Positions 42,950-52,075 of a stretch of DNA of 64,000 nt are shown one piece after another. This DNA is from Sedimentisphaerales bacterium. GTDB taxonomy: Bacteria > Planctomycetota > Phycisphaerae > Sedimentisphaerales > Anaerobacaceae. A program made the position numbers and the translations under genes. The stretch lies in NCBI GenBank assembly GCA_016932095.1, contig JAFGDN010000020.1:90746-154745 (forward strand), read 5' to 3'. The notes beneath the pieces are model-generated. The model was given only the letters and a program-made list of their open reading frames with translations. It had not been told where the DNA came from and ran no database searches. Numbering within the stretch: position 1 is the stretch's first letter; every line of letters begins with the position of its first letter.

Positions 42950-44850
42950 CGAACCATACCTTCGACGACGGGGTTTGTCGAGCCGCCTGACCGTAAAAAC
43001 TTGAGGGCGTAATCGAATATTTCGAACATAAACGGCAGCGGGTCGGTCAATACGAAATCGTCGTGGTAGCAATTTCGCTGCGGCACGAGGACGCCGGCTG
43101 CTTCTTTGAACATTCTACGCTTAACAAGCTCAATAAAAGCCAGGTAATCGCCCGCTATCCACCTGCATTTTATCGCTGGATATTTCGACGGAATCTGTTC
43201 ATTTGGGGCATTTCCCGTGGCCGTGAGATACCATAAATATGGAAAATCGACACCCGAAAACACTGACAGGGCCAAAGCGCCCCACAATCGGGGATTGACC
43301 TCGATTAGTTTGAACTCCCCGTATTTGTCCGCGACGAAATCGAGGTGTGCGACGCCGTGCCATTTCAGTTTATCCATCACCGCTGTTGCCTGCGAAATAA
43401 GTTTTGGATTATCCAGAGGCACCCGCAGGGTCGAAGTTCCGAACAAACCCGGCTCCTTGCAGCGGAGGTACTGCTCCGCGAAATTTGCCACGCATTTACC
43501 GTTATTATACAGGACGCATACGCCCGCCGCCTCGCCTGGTAAAAATTCCTGTAATAAAGGCCAGCGGTCATTTTGCAGGTGAAAGGTTTTTACAAGGTCT
43601 TTGTACTTTGTAAGAAGCTCATTGCTGTTCTTAGCAATTCGCACGCCTTTTGCGCTGTTGCCGATGTGGGTTTTCAGGACCACCGGCCAGACCAGTGACC
43701 GGGAAAGTTCTTCGAGGTGGGAGTATGAATGAACAGACAACGTCAGCGGCGTCGGACAGCCGACCCTCGATGCAATGTCCAAAACGTGTGATTTGTCCTC
43801 CGCAATTCTGTAGCTGTCCCAGGGGGGCAGGGCCGTCAAAACCCCCTTCGGCAGCTCTTTGGCCCGCCTGCAGAATATCCCGACGTCCTCGTGCGCGGGC
43901 AGAAGCACCTTTGCGCCGGTTTTCTCAAGGGCTTTACAGATTGCTTCAAAGTAATTGCCCGGCTCAGTGAACAAATCAGGAACCTTTGTGAATGACTTGC
44001 AGTGTCGTGAGTATCGAGACATTGCGGTCGATGACGCGTCGCAGACGTGAACGTCTATACCCCGTCTGCCCAGCGACAAAACGACGGCGTATGTGGTTCG
44101 ACACCACCCGTAAGTTACCAGGACGCTGTATAAATTTTCAGTTTCCGATCTACTGCCGGCAATGAAGGGGCTTTGACCGAGATTAGGTTTTACGGTGTTT
44201 TCAGTTTTAAGTTGCGTGTCGGAGCAAAAGTAGTCGGTTCTCACCACATAGACGTTACTTATAATGCCGTGATTTTCTATACGCCCGACGAGCTCGAATC
44301 CGAGTTTCTCATACAGCTTATTTATCGGGAGTATGTCCACAGCGGCAAGTATTTTAAGTTTCTCTATACCCCTGTTAGCGGCCTCGGCAAAACCCATCTT
44401 TATGAAATCTGTAGCCAGACCCTTACGGCGTGCCTGCTCAGAAATCACCATTGACAGGAATTCTGCTTCAGGCAGGTTCATATTTTTTACTCGTGCCGGA
44501 TAAAAGAGGGTTTCAAGTACCTTCTTGGCCGTGCCCAACGACAGTATTTTGCGAGCCAGTGAAAATATGAATCGGGGGCCGTGCTTGAAAATGACCGATT
44601 TGTATAAACCGGTCAGGTGTGTCGCAAAGGCAGCAAAGCCGGCCACCTTGCCGTGCTTTAAAACGACGAAGCCATAGCCATAATTGCTTTTGGCTATAGC
44701 TTCGTAGAGCGCGGTCACGAATTCCACGCCTAAAGAGCTTATGAATCCTGTTTTTATGCCCGAGATATGAAGTTCAGCTACTGCTCTTGCGTGTTCAGGA
44801 GACAGCGGGACAATTTTTATATCATCGTTGTTTTGTACGGGGTCAGTCAT
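42946..44850 (-). CDS. GNAT acetyltransferase fused to an ATP-grasp ligase
   Basis: A 634-residue two-domain enzyme. Residues about 10-205 are a GNAT fold (FLSMVISEQARRKGLATDFIKMGF carries the acetyl-CoA loop R-x-x-G-x-A). After a linker (about 208-240) comes a pre-ATP-grasp domain (VLVTYGWCRTTYAVVLSLGRRG) and a carbamoyl-phosphate-synthetase-like ATP-grasp domain (PVVLKTHIGNSAKGVRI, LLQEFLPGEAAGVCVL, then FKLIEVNPRLWGALALS with the Mg-binding E/N). It should join a carboxylate to an amine or thiol. It is the last gene of the acyl cassette and overlaps the thiolase gene by 8 bases. The linker (TQLKTENTVKPN) looks low in complexity. Confidence 0.82.
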   Translation of the reverse strand: MTDPVQNNDDIKIVPLSPEHARAVAELHISGIKTGFISSLGVEFVTALYEAIAKSNYGYGFVVLKHGKVAGFAAFATHLTGLYKSVIFKHGPRFIFSLARKILSLGTAKKVLETLFYPARVKNMNLPEAEFLSMVISEQARRKGLATDFIKMGFAEAANRGIEKLKILAAVDILPINKLYEKLGFELVGRIENHGIISNVYVVRTDYFCSDTQLKTENTVKPNLGQSPFIAGSRSETENLYSVLVTYGWCRTTYAVVLSLGRRGIDVHVCDASSTAMSRYSRHCKSFTKVPDLFTEPGNYFEAICKALEKTGAKVLLPAHEDVGIFCRRAKELPKGVLTALPPWDSYRIAEDKSHVLDIASRVGCPTPLTLSVHSYSHLEELSRSLVWPVVLKTHIGNSAKGVRIAKNSNELLTKYKDLVKTFHLQNDRWPLLQEFLPGEAAGVCVLYNNGKCVANFAEQYLRCKEPGLFGTSTLRVPLDNPKLISQATAVMDKLKWHGVAHLDFVADKYGEFKLIEVNPRLWGALALSVFSGVDFPYLWYLTATGNAPNEQIPSKYPAIKCRWIAGDYLAFIELVKRRMFKEAAGVLVPQRNCYHDDFVLTDPLPFMFEIFDYALKFLRSGGSTNPVVEGMVR

Positions 44851-46081
44851 CTATTCCTGCGATGAAACAGACGTTGGTAGTTGCGCTTCCTCCGATGTTG
44901 AGCATGGCGACTGTCTTTGCCCCCGGCACCTGGTAATCGCCTGCTGTGCCCGTAATCTGTTTGTATGCGTCTAAAAGTTGCCTGACGCCCGTGGCGCCAA
45001 CTGGATGACCGCAACCGATAAGTCCGCCTGAAGGGTTTATGGGAAGTTTGCCTCTCGGCTCGATGACGCCCTGTTCGATTGCCTTGAAGGATTCACCGGG
45101 TTTTGTCAAACCGAAATGGTCGATTGCCATATATTCGGAGGTTGTAAAGCAGTCGTGGGTTTCGATTACATCCAGGTCCCAGCAATCTTTTACACCGGCT
45201 CGACTGTATGCATCTGTTATCGCTTTTCTAGTCATCGGCAAGACATATTCACAGTTGGCTGAATCGGCGATTTTTTTGGCAAATTCTATCGGAGCCGTTG
45301 TGTGCCCCCAGCCGATGATACGAGGCACTTTTTCAAGTGGCAGCCCCATTTGTTTGGCGTATTTGGCTGCATAATCTTCGGAGGCAAGATACAGGCACAC
45401 TGCACCATCTGTTATCTGCGAGCAATCTGTAACTTTGATTCTGCCGCTGATAACGGAGTTGTATTTGCCCTTTACGCAGGCATGCTCAAAGTTCATAAAC
45501 CAGTCGCGGGTTTGGGCGTTAGGATTATTTTTGGCGTTTGCGTAATTGATTTCCGCAATACGGGCAAGATATTTATTGTCAAGACCGTATCTTTTGTCAT
45601 ATTCATCGCCGAGTTTGCCGAATAGTTTTGGGAACGGGTACTCGATACCAAAGCATTCTTTTTCATACCAAGCGGCGGTTCCGAGATAATTTCCGCCTTT
45701 GGCGGAGTCGGCTGTTTTCATAAGTTCGACGCCGATTACACATATCAGATCGTGTATGCCTGCCTGTATGTGTGCCATTGCCGACAGAGCCGCAATTGCG
45801 CCTGCTGCGCAGGCGGCTTCAAATCGCATTGTAGGCAGCCCCACGAATCTCGGGTCAAAGTCAGCAAAAAACGCGCCCAAATGTCCCTGCATACAGTATA
45901 ATTCACCGGCGAAATTGCCGATGAACGCCGCTTTGATGTCGCCCGGGTAGATATCAGTTGCTTCAATGCTTCCCTGATACGCCTCCCGCATCATTGCCGC
46001 TATATGTTTTCTTTCCTTTGCCCAGTTGCGGGCGAAATCGGTTTGGTAGCCACCTATGATATATACACGTTCATTTTTCAT
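44843..46081 (-). CDS. thiolase-family acyltransferase (SCP2-thiolase-like)
   Basis: A 412-residue thiolase-fold enzyme. The nucleophile is Cys91 in RFEAACAAG; the two later catalytic stretches are IETHDCFTTSEYMAI and the C-terminal GGLIGCGHPVGATGVRQ. The DSAKGGNYLG and FPKLFGKLGDEYDKRY parts resemble the SCP2/archaeal-type acetyl-CoA acetyltransferases more than FadA. It could condense acyl-CoA or acyl-ACP units or cleave a 3-ketoacyl chain. I start at ATG 46081 (MKNERVYIIGG) and not at the open-frame start 46183, which would run into the upstream gene. It lies 19 bases after the dehydrogenase gene in the cassette. Confidence 0.85.
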   Translation of the reverse strand: MKNERVYIIGGYQTDFARNWAKERKHIAAMMREAYQGSIEATDIYPGDIKAAFIGNFAGELYCMQGHLGAFFADFDPRFVGLPTMRFEAACAAGAIAALSAMAHIQAGIHDLICVIGVELMKTADSAKGGNYLGTAAWYEKECFGIEYPFPKLFGKLGDEYDKRYGLDNKYLARIAEINYANAKNNPNAQTRDWFMNFEHACVKGKYNSVISGRIKVTDCSQITDGAVCLYLASEDYAAKYAKQMGLPLEKVPRIIGWGHTTAPIEFAKKIADSANCEYVLPMTRKAITDAYSRAGVKDCWDLDVIETHDCFTTSEYMAIDHFGLTKPGESFKAIEQGVIEPRGKLPINPSGGLIGCGHPVGATGVRQLLDAYKQITGTAGDYQVPGAKTVAMLNIGGSATTNVCFIAGIDD

Positions 46082-46100
46082 TTTGTATTCTCTTATACGT

Positions 46101-47408
46101 TCATTTAGCCACAAAGTATTTGCCGGAGTTGGTGATATTGAAACAGGATTTAAGGCCGATCTGCAGCGATTGAGGTATGGCAAATCCCCTCTCTTTAAGC
46201 AGCTTTGTAACGATTTCGCTGCCGCCGAGTGCCTCCATAATTACGCTTGGCGGCGCCCAGTTAAAACCGTAAGCCATAACTTTATCGATTCCTTCGACAC
46301 CCGTGGTGCTGTCTGTTACCTCGCCTACAAGTGAGTATGAATAAGCAATATATGCGCACAGGATGTTCTTTACGACTTCCGCTTCTTTACCTTGTGCTGT
46401 TAGGATTGTCTCAAAGGCTTCTTTATACATACCCATATGAGTAAAGTGTTTTGCCTTTTCTACGAACGCTACGTGCGGTTCAATCGCCGGAACATAATCG
46501 CAGAGAACCGGGTCGAGGAAGACAAATTTACCGCTTTCCAATTTCCTATAAAAGCCGCATCCCGTTTTATTGCCCAGCAGTTTTTTTTGAATCATCATAT
46601 TTATGTAGCCCGGCGTAGTAAGCCATCTGTGCATCGCGTCTTTGGTATGGGTTTTCAAGCTGTCAATAATTGCCTTATGAATATCCAACCCCACCAAATC
46701 GAGCGTTGCTAACGGCGGCAACAATCGGCCGGTATACGGGCCAATCAGGTAGTCCATCGTTTCCACGCCAAATTCGCTGGCAAGTGTGGTAATTCTGCTG
46801 AATAACACAAATGCGATACGGTTGCCGGCAAACGCCACGGTATTTTTTACAGAGATGACCGCTCTTCGCAGGCGTTTTTTGAGGAATTGCCGCATAAAAT
46901 CGACCACATTTGGGTCGGTGAATTCGGTTCCTGTTATCTCGCAGGCCGACATACGCCCGGGCGGGTTGAAAAAGTGCGTTGACAGAAAATGCTTTTTGAA
47001 ACCTTCGCTTCGGCCTTCAATCAATTCATTCAGGGGTAAGCTCGACGTTGTCGAGCTGACTATGGTTTGAGGTTTTCTATATGACTCGACCCGTTCGTAC
47101 AATTGCTGCTTGATTTTTACATCTTCAGCAATCGCCTCAACGACCCAGTCGGTCTCACTTATGGCTTGGCCTAGCAAATGCTCATAGTCGCCGCATATAA
47201 CATTGCGGGCTATCATTTCAGATCGCGCTTGAGATATCGCTTTTTGGAGTCCACGTTCTGAGCCCTGTTGCGTCCGGCTCAGGAAATAAACCTTCAGCCC
47301 GTTCTGCGCCATCAGCCCGCCGGATAAACTCCCAATGGTTCCGCTGGCGCCAAGAACAACCACTGTTTTTATCTTTTCGTTATCACGATAACTTTCTTGA
47401 TTACTCAT
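46101..47408 (-). CDS. 3-hydroxyacyl-CoA dehydrogenase family protein
   Basis: A 435-residue NAD-dependent enzyme. The N-terminal Rossmann fold has VVVLGASGTIGSLSGG (about residues 15-30) with Ser in place of the usual Ala/Gly, then WVVEAIAEDVKIKQQLY and SSTTSSLPLNEL, with the catalytic HFFNPPGRM block near 142-150. Two C-terminal helical domains follow (NRIAFVLFSR...GLDIHKAI; YGFNWAPPSVIMEALGG). In FkbK-type pathways such an enzyme oxidises an ACP-bound 3-hydroxyacyl group, and its place next to an ACP and an FkbH gene suggests that here. Its start overlaps the ACP gene by 8 bases. Confidence 0.85.
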   Translation of the reverse strand: MSNQESYRDNEKIKTVVVLGASGTIGSLSGGLMAQNGLKVYFLSRTQQGSERGLQKAISQARSEMIARNVICGDYEHLLGQAISETDWVVEAIAEDVKIKQQLYERVESYRKPQTIVSSTTSSLPLNELIEGRSEGFKKHFLSTHFFNPPGRMSACEITGTEFTDPNVVDFMRQFLKKRLRRAVISVKNTVAFAGNRIAFVLFSRITTLASEFGVETMDYLIGPYTGRLLPPLATLDLVGLDIHKAIIDSLKTHTKDAMHRWLTTPGYINMMIQKKLLGNKTGCGFYRKLESGKFVFLDPVLCDYVPAIEPHVAFVEKAKHFTHMGMYKEAFETILTAQGKEAEVVKNILCAYIAYSYSLVGEVTDSTTGVEGIDKVMAYGFNWAPPSVIMEALGGSEIVTKLLKERGFAIPQSLQIGLKSCFNITNSGKYFVAK

Positions 47409-47640
47409 CACCATCCCTTTGATTCAAGTTCTGTTCGAGGTATTTAATTATTTTTTCCGCACTTATCAGTTCAATAGCGTCCGCAGGGGAAATGTTTACT
47501 TTGAATTCCTTTTGCAGCGCAAGAATCAGTCCGACGTGTGCCATTGAATCCCAGCCGGCGACGTTATAAATTGACATTGACTCGTCAACTTTATCGACTT
47601 CGAAGGCCTGGTGAAATATCTTCTCTAATTGCTTATTCAT
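47401..47640 (-). CDS. acyl carrier protein
   Basis: This 79-residue four-helix protein carries the phosphopantetheine site GWDSMAHVGL with Ser32, preceded by the family's acidic helix I (KIFHQAFEVDKVDES). The C-terminal ELISAEKIIKYLEQNL is helix IV. It is not the fatty-acid ACP type (which has DSLD) but the kind found in secondary pathways and surface-glycan loci. ATG 47640 is chosen because the open frame further up has no ACP-like sequence. It lies between the methyltransferase and dehydrogenase genes and should carry the intermediate of this cassette. Confidence 0.9.
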   Translation of the reverse strand: MNKQLEKIFHQAFEVDKVDESMSIYNVAGWDSMAHVGLILALQKEFKVNISPADAIELISAEKIIKYLEQNLNQRDGDE

Positions 47641-47662
47641 ATGTCCTCGTAACAACGTGCAA

Positions 47663-48511
47663 TTACGGCTTTTTCGCCAGGACGACAAGCCGGCCCCCCC
47701 CCTGGTTTAAAATCACGCCTTTATAAATAAGCCAGGGAATTGATAAAATTCTCCGCCAGCGCGGCCAATTGGTCTCGCCCCATGGGAACAAACGGCGTTT
47801 TATTTTGATTATCTTCAGGCCGGCCCGCTCAAGCAGGGCTTTGATGCTTTTTTCAGAGAAAAACCAGTTATGGAAAGGCGGCCAGTAATTTTTACGTGGA
47901 TTCCGGCGAATCAGCCAGTTATCCCAGTCGGGCGTGCTGAAGGCAAAAATACCGTCATTCGTGAGCAATTCTTTAATTTTGCTTACAAAGATAAAAGGGT
48001 CATTTACGTGCTCTATCACTTCCCAGCAGGTTATTGCTTCAAAGCTTTCTTTCGGCCATTTTGACTCTTCGACGGTTCCGATCTGGAAATCATCGTCCGG
48101 CATAAGTTTTTTGGACATCTCAACCGCCTTATCGCTGATATCCAGACCGTGGATTTGCCAGCCGGTATTTTTGCATCCTAAAAGAAATCTCCCCACGCCA
48201 CATCCTATCTCAAGAAGATTTTTTGAACCGAACGGTCTGTTTTTTTTTAGAAAATACTGTTCAAACCAGTAAAACGAAGCCCGTTGCGTCGATTTGACTC
48301 TCTCATAAGCATCCAAGTAACTTTGCCAGACAAAATCCTGCGAGTTTTTGTCATACGCTGATTCGTATAGTTGTTTCGTGCCCAATACATTTACCGCCCA
48401 TACAAGGTTGCAATTAAGACAAATTTTTCCTTCGTAGCCGAATTTGAGATTAATCGGAACATTTTGTGTGCTTTCACATGCCACGCATTTTTGCCGTATT
48501 TCGGATGCCAT
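47663..48511 (-). CDS. SAM-dependent methyltransferase with N-terminal zinc ribbon
   Basis: A 282-residue class I methyltransferase. Residues about 8-40 are a small ribbon (CVACESTQNV...KICLNCNLVW) with two cysteine pairs. The SAM-binding motif I is LLEIGCGVGRFLLG (about 98-111), with GLDISDKAVEMSK and the HVNDPFIF stretch of the Methyltransf_11/23 fold after it. The ATG follows the FkbH-like stop directly (TGAATG), so it should be translated by coupling. It could methylate an ACP-bound hydroxyl group, as FkbG does, or a sugar; the sequence does not decide. Confidence 0.85.
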   Translation of the reverse strand: MASEIRQKCVACESTQNVPINLKFGYEGKICLNCNLVWAVNVLGTKQLYESAYDKNSQDFVWQSYLDAYERVKSTQRASFYWFEQYFLKKNRPFGSKNLLEIGCGVGRFLLGCKNTGWQIHGLDISDKAVEMSKKLMPDDDFQIGTVEESKWPKESFEAITCWEVIEHVNDPFIFVSKIKELLTNDGIFAFSTPDWDNWLIRRNPRKNYWPPFHNWFFSEKSIKALLERAGLKIIKIKRRLFPWGETNWPRWRRILSIPWLIYKGVILNQGGGRLVVLAKKP

Positions 48512-50101
48512 TCAATTGCTCCAGTTAAGAAATTTCAGGGTCTTCTGTTTATACTCTTTCAGAAGCAGCTCGTAAGCGGCGGCAATTTTATCTGAAGCCA
48601 GTTTTCTAAAGCCCATTTTATCCCAGAAGTCGGCCACGAGGTTATTTTTAGCAGTTGGGATGTATTCGGCGGTGACTTTGACGCAGCCGGCTTCAATAGC
48701 GTCCCGACATATTCGGTCAACGAAGGCATCTTCCGCCTGTCTGCCAATCACCCGGCAGCTCATCAAAAACGTATCCAGGCGCCAAAACTTCGCTTGTGTT
48801 TCTACTAAGGCCAATCCAACTGTTCCATTATCGCCGAATTTGTCTTTCAATCCGAGGACGTAAATCCGCCAGTTTTGATTTCCAAGCATCGTGGTTATAT
48901 CCGCCTCGCTGTATCGGCGCGTCGTCAGGTTAAACTGGTTGGTTCGCTGGGTAAGCTGGGCCGCCCTTTTTATGTCTTTTTGTTCCGCCGGGCGTATCGA
49001 ACAAACCATTTCGAGGGATTTAAGGTATTCGTCGAGTGAAACACAGCTTTTCTGCAGCTCCATTCTCTTTCGCTGCTCGGCGTAGCTCCGGCCTCGTTTT
49101 TTATCTTCTTCGGTTAGAGTCGGCTTCGCGAAAAAGGCCGTCTCTCGAAGCGTTTTTTCGAACAAGGCGGGGTTATCCGGCAGGTCGAGCACCTCGACCT
49201 GGGGCAGCATCAGTCGCATAAGCTGACGTTCAGCCGGGTTATCATCAACGAAAACCAAACTGTCCAGGCCGATATTCACCTGCTCAGCTAATTTTTCCAT
49301 ATTTTGCGGCTTGGCGTCCCAGTTTACAATAATGGCCGCAAAGTGCTCTTCCTTCAGAACCATATACGGGTGTTCCCGCAGGACCTGCATCACGTCCTGA
49401 ACGTTATTTTTGCTGTTAATGGCAAGGATAACGCCCTGGTGATAAAGTTCGAGGATTGTTTTCTGGAAATTAACGTATTCTCGCCCCGGCCAATCCTGCC
49501 CCAGCACGATTCCTTCCATACCGTCTTCGCCTATAATGCCGCCCCACAGGGTATTATCACAATCGAGGACTAAGCATTTACGGATAATCCCTGCTTTTGC
49601 CTTTAGGTGCGAAACCAGTTTTTTCGCCAGCAGGGCCATAAACCCTTCAGAGAAGGGAATTTTCGCCATAGCTGTCATTTCAGGTGAAATAGCATTGGCG
49701 TAACCGTAATAAGCCGCGATGGAGTCCAGGTCGCATATCTGCGCACGGGAATCGTTTGCGAAATGCTCTCTCAACAGTTGATTGGCTTCGGTCAATTGAA
49801 CATCGTGTTCGGTATGCAAAATGTGCATAGGCCAGGCGGGGTTTGCCATAAACGTGCACACGATAAGAATCCCAGTACCGTTTTCCTTAAAAGCGTTCGA
49901 GAGTGTAACGAGCTGTGTGGACGCCTCCAGCGGGCTTTTCGATAATGAATTCGACTCCGCCGTCAAAACGGTAACATCCGGGGCAAATTGATAAAGGCCG
50001 CTTGCGGGATTAAGTATTTCCTGGCTGACCTGGCCGAAAGGAGCGATATATGCTTGAAACCCAATCGAGCAGTCCGCGGCCTCGACCGTTACAAAATCCA
50101 C
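48512..50101 (-). CDS. FkbH-like HAD-IIIC enzyme (glyceryl-ACP synthase type), true N-terminus further upstream
   Basis: 529 residues from the GTG at 50101. An N-terminal SGNH-like part (APFGQVSQEILNPASGLYQFAPDVTVL) is followed by the HAD-IIIC phosphatase core with LVLDCDNTLWGG and FVDDNPAERQLMR, and a C-terminal GNAT-like domain (MVCSIRPAEQKDIKRAAQLTQRTNQFNLTTRR begins it). FkbH proteins take the glyceryl group from 1,3-bisphosphoglycerate, dephosphorylate it and load it on an ACP. The same frame stays open and family-like upstream of the GTG (TLKVAFSSSFTIEPLVDF, and before it ...IIGQLDEIIRNARNA) back to about 50290 but offers no ATG, GTG or TTG; the first plausible codon is ATA at 50288-50290, overlapping the stop of the acetyltransferase gene. 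Confidence 0.85.
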   Translation of the reverse strand: MDFVTVEAADCSIGFQAYIAPFGQVSQEILNPASGLYQFAPDVTVLTAESNSLSKSPLEASTQLVTLSNAFKENGTGILIVCTFMANPAWPMHILHTEHDVQLTEANQLLREHFANDSRAQICDLDSIAAYYGYANAISPEMTAMAKIPFSEGFMALLAKKLVSHLKAKAGIIRKCLVLDCDNTLWGGIIGEDGMEGIVLGQDWPGREYVNFQKTILELYHQGVILAINSKNNVQDVMQVLREHPYMVLKEEHFAAIIVNWDAKPQNMEKLAEQVNIGLDSLVFVDDNPAERQLMRLMLPQVEVLDLPDNPALFEKTLRETAFFAKPTLTEEDKKRGRSYAEQRKRMELQKSCVSLDEYLKSLEMVCSIRPAEQKDIKRAAQLTQRTNQFNLTTRRYSEADITTMLGNQNWRIYVLGLKDKFGDNGTVGLALVETQAKFWRLDTFLMSCRVIGRQAEDAFVDRICRDAIEAGCVKVTAEYIPTAKNNLVADFWDKMGFRKLASDKIAAAYELLLKEYKQKTLKFLNWSN

Positions 50102-50286
50102 GAGCGGCTCGATTGTAAAAGAGCTTGAAAAGGCGACTTTGAGCGTAGTTTGCGGTTTGACATCGCCTGAAGCAATGAGTCGTTTGATTTGTTCAGACGC
50201 TCTGCGATACGCAAGCCAGTTTGAGGCGTTTCTGGCGTTACGAATTATTTCGTCTAACTGCCCGATTATTTCGACTCCGAATGATT

Positions 50287-50823
50287 CTATATTTTGGAAC
50301 TGAACAGGAATTCTTCCTTTAATAAGCCGAATCTGATAACGTCCAAACGCAGGCCGTCCTGGTATCTTTCTTTCCGTAAGGTTCCTTCGGTTTGAAAGCC
50401 CAGTTTTTTCATTGTAATGATGCTGGCGATGTTGTTCAGGTAGGCGTCGGCCCGTATTTTTTCGAGTTTCAAAAAGTCAAATGCCCATTGAATCAGAAGT
50501 CCTTCGGCTTCGTACATTACGCCTTTGCCCCAAAATTTCTTTTGGCCGACGGCAATAAAAATCTCAGCCGTTTTATGAATATCGCTTATATGCACTAAAG
50601 AAATATTTCCTATAGGCCTGCCATCAGAGGTTTCGATTACAAAATCACGTCTCGATGTATCGCTTCTGCTTTTATTGAACCATTCGAGCGATTTTTGGAG
50701 GTCTAATTTTTCATCCAGAAAAAGCGTTTTGTTGACTTCGGGGTCGTTAAACCACTTGACCTTGTTCGCCACGTCCGATTTTTCCATTTCACGCAGCGTT
50801 ACTGTTTGGCCCTGGATTCTCAT
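50287..50823 (-). CDS. GNAT acetyltransferase, RimJ/RimL type
   Basis: A 178-residue single-domain acetyltransferase: TVTLREMEKSD at the start, PIGNISLVHI, then the acetyl-CoA loop in VGQKKFWGKGVMYEAEGLL and the typical NNIASIITMKKLGFQTEGTLRKERYQDG ending. Such enzymes acetylate amino groups of proteins or of amino sugars (WbpD/PseH-like roles in glycan loci). I take ATG 50823, five bases after the decarboxylase stop, over the open frame from 50898. Its stop overlaps the probable FkbH start. Confidence 0.85.
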   Translation of the reverse strand: MRIQGQTVTLREMEKSDVANKVKWFNDPEVNKTLFLDEKLDLQKSLEWFNKSRSDTSRRDFVIETSDGRPIGNISLVHISDIHKTAEIFIAVGQKKFWGKGVMYEAEGLLIQWAFDFLKLEKIRADAYLNNIASIITMKKLGFQTEGTLRKERYQDGLRLDVIRFGLLKEEFLFSSKI

Positions 50824-50827
50824 TTGT

Positions 50828-52075
50828 TTACTCGAAACAGAAACAATCGAACATATCCTCGAAGGTCTGCCTTCTGCGGATTTCCTTATAATGGTCATCC
50901 TGCCTGACTAATATAGGCGGCGTCGGGTGAATAAAAGTCGGCGTCAGGACAATCGTATAAGCCCCGACGCTGTCTATTTTGATATACTCGCCTCTTTCGG
51001 GCACAATGTCGTCGATGTCGTTAAGCAGGTAATCTTTCTCCATACACGTCGCTCCGCAGACGCTGTAAATCCCGTGATTTTCTTTTTTATCTTTACTGAT
51101 GACGGTGTGCGGCTGATTGACTTTATGAAACGTGGGCTTGGTATGAAATGCGCTGCCATCAACGGTCACGAGGATATTACCCTTGATATTCTTTATGCTG
51201 ACGACCTTCGTTACATAGCTTAAAACGTTTGCGGACATCGCAACTCCCGGCTCCAGCACAAGATACGGCTTTCGGTTTTTGGCCCAGGGATTGCCGGTTA
51301 AAATCCCGCAGACAGCTTTCGCATAGTCGTTGAAACTCGGCATCTGTGTCCGCCGCATTTGAGGAGGGATATAGCCGTATATCCCGCCGCCTATGTCGAT
51401 GTATTCAACGGTATCAGGGGCGTATTTCGAGGCGATTTCACATAGCGTTTTTGTTATTTTTTCATAGCACCAGACGCTTCTGTCCCATGCAGAACTGTGC
51501 CCATGCAGACAGTTGATTGTTAAGTTTTTTACTCGGCACAATTCCGAAATAATCCTCGAAATATTGTCACTCTCCGATGAAAAACCGAATCTGCCTGCGC
51601 GCATACCCTCATACAAGTGCGATACTCCATTTTCATCCGTTAAATCTATGTTTATCCGAAGCCCCACTTTTACCTTCCTGGCGGGATTGCCGGCTGCGTA
51701 TCTTCGCACATAATCAAGCTCGTACTCCGAATCCAGATTGACGATACTTTCGTTTTTCAGCGCAAGCTCTATATCGTCGTAGTTTTTCACAGGCCCGTTG
51801 AAGATAATTTTCTTCGGGTCCTGACCTATTCGCAGGGCGAGGTCATATTCAATTCGCGAAACGACCTCGGCGTATCCGCCTTTGGTCATGATAATGCCGC
51901 ACAGGTAAGGGATGTAGTTTGTCTTGTAGGAATAGGCCAGTATGAATTTTTCGTATCTGGCGGCAAAGGCGTTTACAATATCATCGTAATTCTTTTTGAA
52001 TGCGGCCTCGTCTAATATATAAAAGGGCGAGCCGAATTGTGATTCGATATCTTTAACCTCTTTGTATGTTAGCAT
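50828..52075 (-). CDS. fold-type III PLP-dependent decarboxylase (LysA/BtrK-like)
   Basis: A 415-residue alanine-racemase-fold decarboxylase. Lys51 in [10 protein letters not shown] should bind [12 protein letters not shown] carries the His that stacks on [15 protein letters not shown] is the phosphate-binding glycine loop, and [13 protein letters not shown] and [13 protein letters not shown] (C-terminal Tyr/Gly block) complete the active site from the second subunit. Diaminopimelate, ornithine and carboxynorspermidine decarboxylases share these; BtrK acts on an ACP-bound glutamate. The substrate is unknown. It overlaps the sugar transferase gene by 7 bases and heads the acyl cassette. Confidence 0.88.
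   Translation of the reverse strand: MLTYKEVKDIESQFGSPFYILDEAAFKKNYDDIVNAFAARYEKFILAYSYKTNYIPYLCGIIMTKGGYAEVVSRIEYDLALRIGQDPKKIIFNGPVKNYDDIELALKNESIVNLDSEYELDYVRRYAAGNPARKVKVGLRINIDLTDENGVSHLYEGMRAGRFGFSSESDNISRIISELCRVKNLTINCLHGHSSAWDRSVWCYEKITKTLCEIASKYAPDTVEYIDIGGGIYGYIPPQMRRTQMPSFNDYAKAVCGILTGNPWAKNRKPYLVLEPGVAMSANVLSYVTKVVSIKNIKGNILVTVDGSAFHTKPTFHKVNQPHTVISKDKKENHGIYSVCGATCMEKDYLLNDIDDIVPERGEYIKIDSVGAYTIVLTPTFIHPTPPILVRQDDHYKEIRRRQTFEDMFDCFCFE

Noticed and set aside
43217..44454. Several plus-strand frames opposite the ATP-grasp gene
   Set aside because: All are antisense shadows of the 634-codon gene with no independent motif.
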